Shown here in pieces: positions 59,001 to 64,000 of a stretch of DNA of 64,000 nt (positions are counted from its first letter, which is position 1; each line of letters opens with the position of its first letter). Location of the stretch: contig JAWUZG010000160.1 in the NCBI GenBank assembly GCA_036785705.1, forward strand, positions 124,001 to 188,000, read 5' to 3'. Source of the stretch: Acanthornis magna (lineage: Eukaryota; Chordata; Aves; Passeriformes; Acanthizidae). Both the position numbers and the translations under genes were made by a program. The notes beneath the pieces were generated by a model. It was not told the origin of the DNA. It did not search any database and was given only the letters and a program-made list of their open reading frames with translations.

Positions 59001-59367
59001 CAGCTGGACGGGCGTCGTGTGTTCCGAGCATTCAGCCCAGAGCTGGCCCTGGAGGTGACACCATGGGGACACTGGCAGGGACATGGGGACACAGGTAGGG
59101 TTACATGTGGTCACTGTGGGGTGCAGGATCCCTGGATCATTGGTGACCCTGGTTTGTCCCCACTCTGACCCTTCCAGTGACACAGAGGAAACAGGGCACA
59201 GGAGGGGAACTTCCGAGGTCACTGGCATTGCAAGACCCCTGGGGTGGTGGGTGACCCTGATGTGTCCCTTTCTGTTCCCAGCAGTGGCTGCAGGGGTCGG
59301 TGGTTCCTCTTGCTCCTGGTCCTGCTCGTGGGTGTCATCATGGCCTGGCACCGGTGGCACTGCATGT
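56039..59367 (+). pseudogene. Gene C2: FCRL-like receptor, broken and chimeric 3' half
   Basis: The exons are leader 56039-56069, mini-exon 56652-56672, D1 56761-56991, D2 57249-57512, D3 57644-57922, D4 58399-58668, D5 58786-59094 and TM 59285-59367. D1 keeps the cysteine that C1 lost. The frame is open for 315 codons until TAG 58518-58520, which replaces the core D4 tryptophan. The TM exon is one base short and frameshifted. From D4 onward the gene no longer follows C1: the D4-D5 intron is only 117 bp and lacks the large minisatellite, resembling the A2/D type instead. Cytoplasmic exons are missing because retroviral sequence begins at 59550. The D3 acceptor is triplicated (CTTCCCAG near 57606, 57624 and 57643). 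A secreted D1-D3 product is conceivable, but a pseudogene is more likely. Confidence 0.75.
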
Positions 59368-59549
59368 GTGAGTGACAGTGGGGGGATGAAGGTCCCAGGG
59401 AGTGGTTGGAAGCCCCACCTTGCATGGCACGGGCTGAGCCCCAAGTGGCCTTGGCTTGCAGTCCTGTGGGGTTTGGGGAGGTGTTGCAGGGTGGTGCAGG
59501 TGTGTTTGGGGTTCGTTCAGAGATCCTGTGAGACTTTGGAGGGTCATCC

Positions 59550-59814
59550 TGCTGCCTTTCTTAGGCGTGGCGACCTGGTTCGGGAACGGCACGGCAGCAC
59601 CCCCCGGCCGCTCGGGCCATCTGCTCACAGACACCACTGTGGTGGACGGCAAATGGCGTTTATTGGTGATTAGCACCACATAATATAACTTCGGTTTACA
59701 ACGTCACATCCGTCTGCTTACATCATAAACTAAACACTATTGGCTATCTGGGGAGAGGTCCTACCTTTCCGTACAGCACGATATCTTCCGACCGCCAGAC
59801 CCTACCTACCCACA
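59550..59814 (-). repeat. 3' LTR of the endogenous retrovirus
   Basis: On the minus strand it begins TGTGGGTAGG and ends in CA. A polyadenylation signal AATAAA is read on the minus strand at 59664-59659. It is 265 bp, the same length as the 5' LTR. Confidence 0.9.
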
Positions 59815-60016
59815 TTTCCCCCCTCCCCATGCTAATCTAAGAGGACTAACAAACGTATAAAAAGGTATTAAGGAGGTAGAACTTAAGGCACTTAGAATAA
59901 GTGGTAACTAGGGGGGTAAGGGGATGGGATATAGCTTGGGGTAACTAGGGATAACTGGGGATAATACTGCATAAGGAATTGGGGATAACTAGGGATAACA
60001 CTACAAAGGCACATTT

Positions 60017-61456
60017 TTAGCACAGTTGTTTGTTTTCTACTAACAGAATGTTAACTTTGTCCAGCCGGCTCTTGACGAATGACACGAGCCTGTTTAATAT
60101 GCACGGCCCGAAGACTAAAGCCAGTATGATCATTGCGATCGGCCCTATCAAAGTAGATATCAGGGTGGTTAGCCATGGCGAATGGTTGAACCAGGATTCG
60201 AACCAATTTGGCTGTGCCTCTCGTTCCCTTTTTCGCTTTTCCAATCCCTCTCGCAATTTGGCCATTGTCATCCTTGCTACGCCGGTGTGGTCTGCATATA
60301 CACAACACTCTTCATTAAGTGCAACGCACATACCCCCTTGCTGTGAGAACACCAAGTCTAGAGCTCTTCGGTTTTGTAGTACCACTTCAGATAATGATCT
60401 AATGGACTGTTCCAGTGCAGTTATTGACTGCTCAATTCTAGCCAGGTCTTCATCTACTGCCACTCTCAAGGCACTAAATTCTTTACTCTGTTGCACCAGG
60501 GATGCTACGCCGGTACCGACTCCCGCGCCTCCTAGAAGCATCAGGGTGGCTACTGTCAATGCTGTAAAAGGTTCTCGTTTCGACAGATGATGTTCTGGGG
60601 TAACCTGTGTGTCATAAACAAAGTCTTCAGGATGGTAAAATATTTTAGGAATGATGGACACCTGAACACAATATTCCGAGGACTCACTAAATATTTCTAA
60701 CGACAAACAAGGTGTAACTCCAATAGTAGAACAAACCCACTTGGCATTTTCGGCCGGTACTAACCACTTTGCGGAGGGTTTGTATTGTGACTTGTTAGTA
60801 CACAGATGCTTCTTATGCTCTGGGACTTGGCCTATGCACACGCCACTGCCCATCACCTGTGTCAAGGTGATGCCTTGCTTTTCTGTGTCCCAGTTGCACT
60901 GGGCCGGGTTTGTGTCATTTGCCTGTATAGGTGTGTCACTTACTCCCACTGCCTCATAAAACGGGGGAGTTATTCCGTAGCACAACCAGCAATGCTCCGT
61001 AAGATTTGGATTAGTTTTGTTCAATATCTGATAGCTGGCTTGCATCATTTTCCAAAATGAATTTCGATAAGGGGCATTGGTGGTGTGTGTTACTGCGGGC
61101 GTAGTGGGACAGGTATTTGTCGAAGTTTTCTGGTTGTTGGTCTCTGTGGTTGCGTAGTCATGACTGGGAGTAGTCCGGACTACTTTATTAACAAATGGTT
61201 GGCTGGGAGCTACTGGCAGTGGATCATTTGGGACAACCTCCTTTTTTATGAGGATTAAGCCACCTTTGTCTGTCTCTGGTTCTGTGTACCTTATTCTCCA
61301 AATCTTTCCAAGTAACCAACTGTGTTCGTGGGGCTTCGTAACATTTAAATGAGGTATCAGCAATTTCCGCATCCCCGCCATCCTTGTGGTGATGTGCAGC
61401 CGTGTGGGCCCCACTGGACTTTTAAATATTTGTCCCTGCCGGCACCAGGTATCCAA
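60017..61456 (-). pseudogene. env: Retroviral env, main open frame (SU C-terminal part and TM)
   Basis: This is a minus-strand frame of about 479 codons without an ATG at its 5' end; it continues the surface protein begun in the gag-env frame, so a frameshift separates the two between about 61357 and 61456. Visible landmarks are a CWLC (CxxC) motif at about 60980-60991, a basic SKR site near 60575, a following hydrophobic stretch, a CX6CC motif at 60302-60328 and a membrane anchor at about 60083-60166. The CxxC plus CX6CC combination is typical of gammaretrovirus-type Env. The frame is long and otherwise undamaged, but the full protein cannot be made from the sequence as it stands. Confidence 0.85.
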
Positions 61457-63468
61457 TCAGGGGCTATGGTCTCACAGCCCCAGTGGCTGCAATAATATTG
61501 ATTAGGGTAGTTGCAATACCCTTTCCCAGGATTAGAGCTGGGACACATATAAAAGCCCAGAAACTCCCAACAACGCTGTCTTGGGACAAGCTGACATAGG
61601 GAGGCATTAAAACTCGGTGCACCTGATGTTATTTGGGTTGCGATAACCTTTTGGTCCTCAAATCGAAGGAGGGACCATTTAAAAGGCTGGTGGTGATGAC
61701 TATGTGATTCTACTCGCCCCATAGTAACAAACCCGAACACTAAAAGCACGCAAAGGCATCGCGGTCTTTTCCCTCGGTGGCTTTTCTGCTGTCGGTCAGG
61801 TTCTGTCGATGCGGTGCTCTCAGGTGTGGATGGGATGTTTGGCGGTCTGTTGTCTCTGCTCACCATCGGGGCGTATGCGTTACGGGGGCGTCTGATGAAC
61901 TGGTCTTGTGAACAAAAACTCACAGTTTTCATTAGTTTTATTATGGACCATGGTGACGGTTTAGCAATTATTCTAGAAGCTGTATGAATAGCTTTTCTAG
62001 CAGCATGGGTAGTTGCCATAACTTCATGAGCTCGCAGGCCCTGGGCTTGAGCCTGGGGAGTGATCATTGTGGGGTCTGTACCCATTAACTGCTGCAGGCT
62101 GGAGCCATGCAGTGGGTGGTCCGCCCCAGTTACTTGGGCCAGTTGTTTTGTACAATTGTCTTCCCATTCTTGCTTAAAAACAATCATCCCTGCTCCGTCC
62201 AAGATTAATCTACAAGTTTGTTTTATATCGAACGGAAGCATGTCATCCCCCTCAAAGACACCGTCTATAAGGGTGGAGACCATAGCAGAATTGAGCCCTT
62301 TGTCTGCAATTGCTTTAACAATCGCTTGTACATCCTTAGGGTTAACTGGTGAATGGACTCTCTGTCCCCCTTCTGTCACTCGGACCGGGAACGCCAGTGC
62401 GGCTGACGGGGCCCAGTCGGCACACGCAATCTTTATTTTCCTCCAATCCGTAAGAGGGATTTGACTCTCTAACGGCCTCTCCTTATTCTGGCTTTTAATT
62501 CCGTTTGCTCTCGTATCTTCCCACTCTGAGTCCGAATCAGTTGCGAGCCACTCGCTCCAGCTTGTGTCTGATTCGGAGCCGAAAGTCGACTGACCAGCCA
62601 CTTCCGGGTTCCAGCGCCTTTTGGTAGGGCTCCGGCCCCGCCCACTCCCCTTGCGGGCGGGCCGCTCCCTCCCTCTTGCCTCGCCCCGCCTTCTACTCGG
62701 CGGGGTGTTTGCCTTATAGGGACATTGTTTAAAACAGGCGCTCTGGTCAACTCTCCGCCCCTCGCGCACGCTCCTCTCTCTCTTTCGGTCACCCCCACCA
62801 TCTTTCTCACATTTCTTATCACTTTCCTCCCCCACTCCTTTACACATGCATGTTAGATTAATCGCTGCCTCCCTGTTCCCGCCGGGCGCATCTTCGTCCC
62901 GCCCACATTCTTTGTTCTCGGCACCATGCTGGGGTGCATAGGGCGGTGGTCTGGCCCAGGTTTCCTCAGCCCCCACTCTCCCCGCAGCACTCCTGGCCTC
63001 CTTGGCTGACTCGTCCGAAAAAGATTTTGCCTGCTTTGACTCCTCTGCAAGCGAGCCTGGATCTGGGGATTGAGGGGGTGCAGTACCTCCTCGCAAATCC
63101 CCAGGTTCAGCTGAATCGCCATCGTCTGGGGGGTACAGTGTCTGCGTAGCCGCCCCAACTCCCAATTTCGGGATGGCTAGTAAACAGTTCTTTGCCGCCT
63201 TCCAGGTCTCCTGCTCTTGGATAGCCTTTTGCAGGGCCTGTACGACTTTACCCCAGGACTTAAGGTGTTTTCCACTACCTGAGGACATTGTTTCCTCAGC
63301 TAAAGCCTTAGTACATTTATCCCACACCTCGGGGTGGAGAATATCTACCGGTTGGTCTATGACCCCGATCTGCGAAAGCCTCGCAACAGCGAGAGTAAAA
63401 TCTTTGGGCTTGCAATCAATACCCCACTGCTTATGTAATTGAGATACGACCTTCACAAGGGCTTCCAT
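61357..63468 (-). pseudogene. gag: Retroviral gag remnant fused in frame to env N-terminus
   Basis: The frame starts at an ATG (63466-63468) about 80 bp after the primer-binding site and runs 703 codons. The first 515 or so are Gag-like: a matrix-type N-terminus resembling alpharetroviral Gag, a long Pro/Ser/Arg-rich middle, and the start of capsid. At about 61923 it passes directly into env leader sequence, with a hydrophobic signal segment at about 61726-61758 followed by cysteine-rich surface-protein sequence, ending in a stop at 61357. The rest of capsid, nucleocapsid, protease and polymerase are deleted. The Gag assignment is by resemblance and position; the family comparison is from general knowledge. 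Confidence 0.75.
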
Positions 63469-63550
63469 CCTCCTTGTTGGTCCAGGAGCGTCCTCCCCGC
63501 CGAAGTTGGTCCCGCCACTTCGGCCGCCGCTCGTCCGATCTCAGGCGATT

Positions 63551-63568
63551 TCCCGGGTTTCGGCACCA
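63551..63568 (-). other. Primer-binding site, tRNA-Phe type
   Basis: On the minus strand it reads TGGTGCCGAAACCCGGGA, complementary to the 3' end of tRNA-Phe including CCA, three bases after the 5' LTR. Confidence 0.85.
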
Positions 63569-63571
63569 CTT

Positions 63572-63836
63572 TGTTGCCTTTCTTAGGCGTGGCGACCTGG
63601 TTTGGAAGCGGCACGGCGGCCCTCCCCGGCCGCTCTGGCCATCTGCTCACAGACACCACTGTGGTGGACGGCAAATGGCGTTTATTGGTGATTAGCACCG
63701 CATAATATAACTTCGGTTTACAATGTCACATCCGTCTGCTTACATCATAAACTAAACACTATTGGCTATCTGGGGAGAGGTCCTACCTTTCCGTACAGCG
63801 CGATATCTTCCGACCGCCAGACCCTACCTACCCACA
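63572..63836 (-). repeat. 5' LTR of the endogenous retrovirus
   Basis: This 265-bp repeat pairs with 59550-59814. Most of the differences are clustered in the first 70 bases (plus-strand order). Confidence 0.9.
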
Positions 63837-64000
63837 GATCACTACCAGTTTCAGGCCAGCGACGGGGAGAGTGCGGCCGAGCACCCCCCACTGAATGTCG
63901 CCATCCTGGGGGAATGTGACCCTCGGGCTGGGAGTGACCCCACCCACGGAATTCCCAATTCCTCTCATCCCACACCAGGTGCCAGCCCCTCCCCCAGCCT
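63837..64000 (+). pseudogene. Gene F: 3' fragment of a D4 Ig exon plus linker
   Basis: Right after the LTR the plus strand reads HYQFQASDGESAAEHPPLNV, the end of a D4 exon, up to about 63909. The conserved cysteine of HYQC is Phe. The D4 donor is GG instead of GT, exactly as in gene D, and the following sequence matches the exonised D4-D5 linker of D and stays open to the window edge. It is the 5'-truncated remainder of a D-type gene, cut by the retroviral recombination. The rest lies outside the window. Confidence 0.7.

Larger units (their letters stand above)
59550..63836 (-). mobile_element. Endogenous retrovirus, pol deleted, gag-env remnant
   Basis: Two 265-bp LTRs (59550-59814 and 63572-63836, TG...CA on the minus strand) flank internal sequence on the minus strand. 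The primer-binding site (63551-63568) is an 18-nt match to the 3' end of tRNA-Phe. The polypurine tract abuts the 3' LTR (59815-59828). A gag-like frame is joined directly to env; protease and polymerase are gone. The LTRs differ at about 11 of 265 sites by eye. The flanks do not belong together: left is the intron after the C2 TM exon, right is the inside of a D4 exon, and no target duplication matches. This points to recombination between two insertions. Confidence 0.9.

Noticed and set aside
60017..61456. env frame as a complete gene with its own start
   Set aside because: The first codon of the open frame is TTG inside surface-protein sequence; the leader lies in the other frame upstream.

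Overview
The window looks like GC-rich, gene-dense bird DNA, probably from a passerine; this is an inference from the compact receptor exons, the avian-type endogenous retrovirus and the LTR families, since no marker names the species. It holds a cluster of Fc-receptor-like (FCRL-type) immunoglobulin-superfamily receptor genes. The family is identified by exon layout: a short signal-peptide exon, a 21-bp mini-exon finishing the signal peptide, one exon per Ig domain (all phase 1), a transmembrane (TM) exon and short cytoplasmic exons carrying ITIM-like tyrosine motifs. I label the genes A1, B1, C1, D, E, A2, B2, C2 and F, and the Ig domains D1-D5.

Layout: A1 (minus, cut by the left edge) lies head to head with B1 (plus, 4196-8741). 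C1 (plus, 14617-19159) and D (plus, 23929-27363) follow. E (minus, 31257-35492) converges on D. A2 (minus, 38372-42087) is head to head with B2 (plus, 45936-50468), followed by C2 (plus, 56039-59367). An endogenous retrovirus (59550-63836, minus) separates C2 from F, a D4 exon fragment at the right edge. The block A1-B1-C1 recurs as A2-B2-C2 about 41.3-41.7 kb away, so the window holds two copies of a large segmental duplication. Copy 2 has gained a 470-bp retroviral fragment and lost about 0.3 kb.

The copies have decayed differently. B1 has nonsense codons in D1 and D4. B2 is open through all five Ig domains and the TM segment but stops just after the membrane. C1 is open but has lost a D1 cysteine and both cytoplasmic tyrosines. 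C2 stops in D4 and is frameshifted in the TM exon. A2 carries several homopolymer-length frameshifts. Only D and E, which have four Ig domains (no D3), look complete with YxxL-type tails. D appears to have turned the D4-D5 intron into coding sequence after losing its splice donor.

Each gene start seen in the window also shares upstream elements: an IRF/ISRE-like GAAA repeat, a TTCC/GGAA (ETS-type) element near the start, and a degenerate minisatellite. Six genes share a 0.5-kb conserved element of unknown nature. Three gene ends are followed by paired CTCF-like motifs. Taken together this is a rapidly turning-over immune receptor array, with paired inhibitory, decoy-like and dead copies, shaped by duplication, gene conversion and retroviral recombination.
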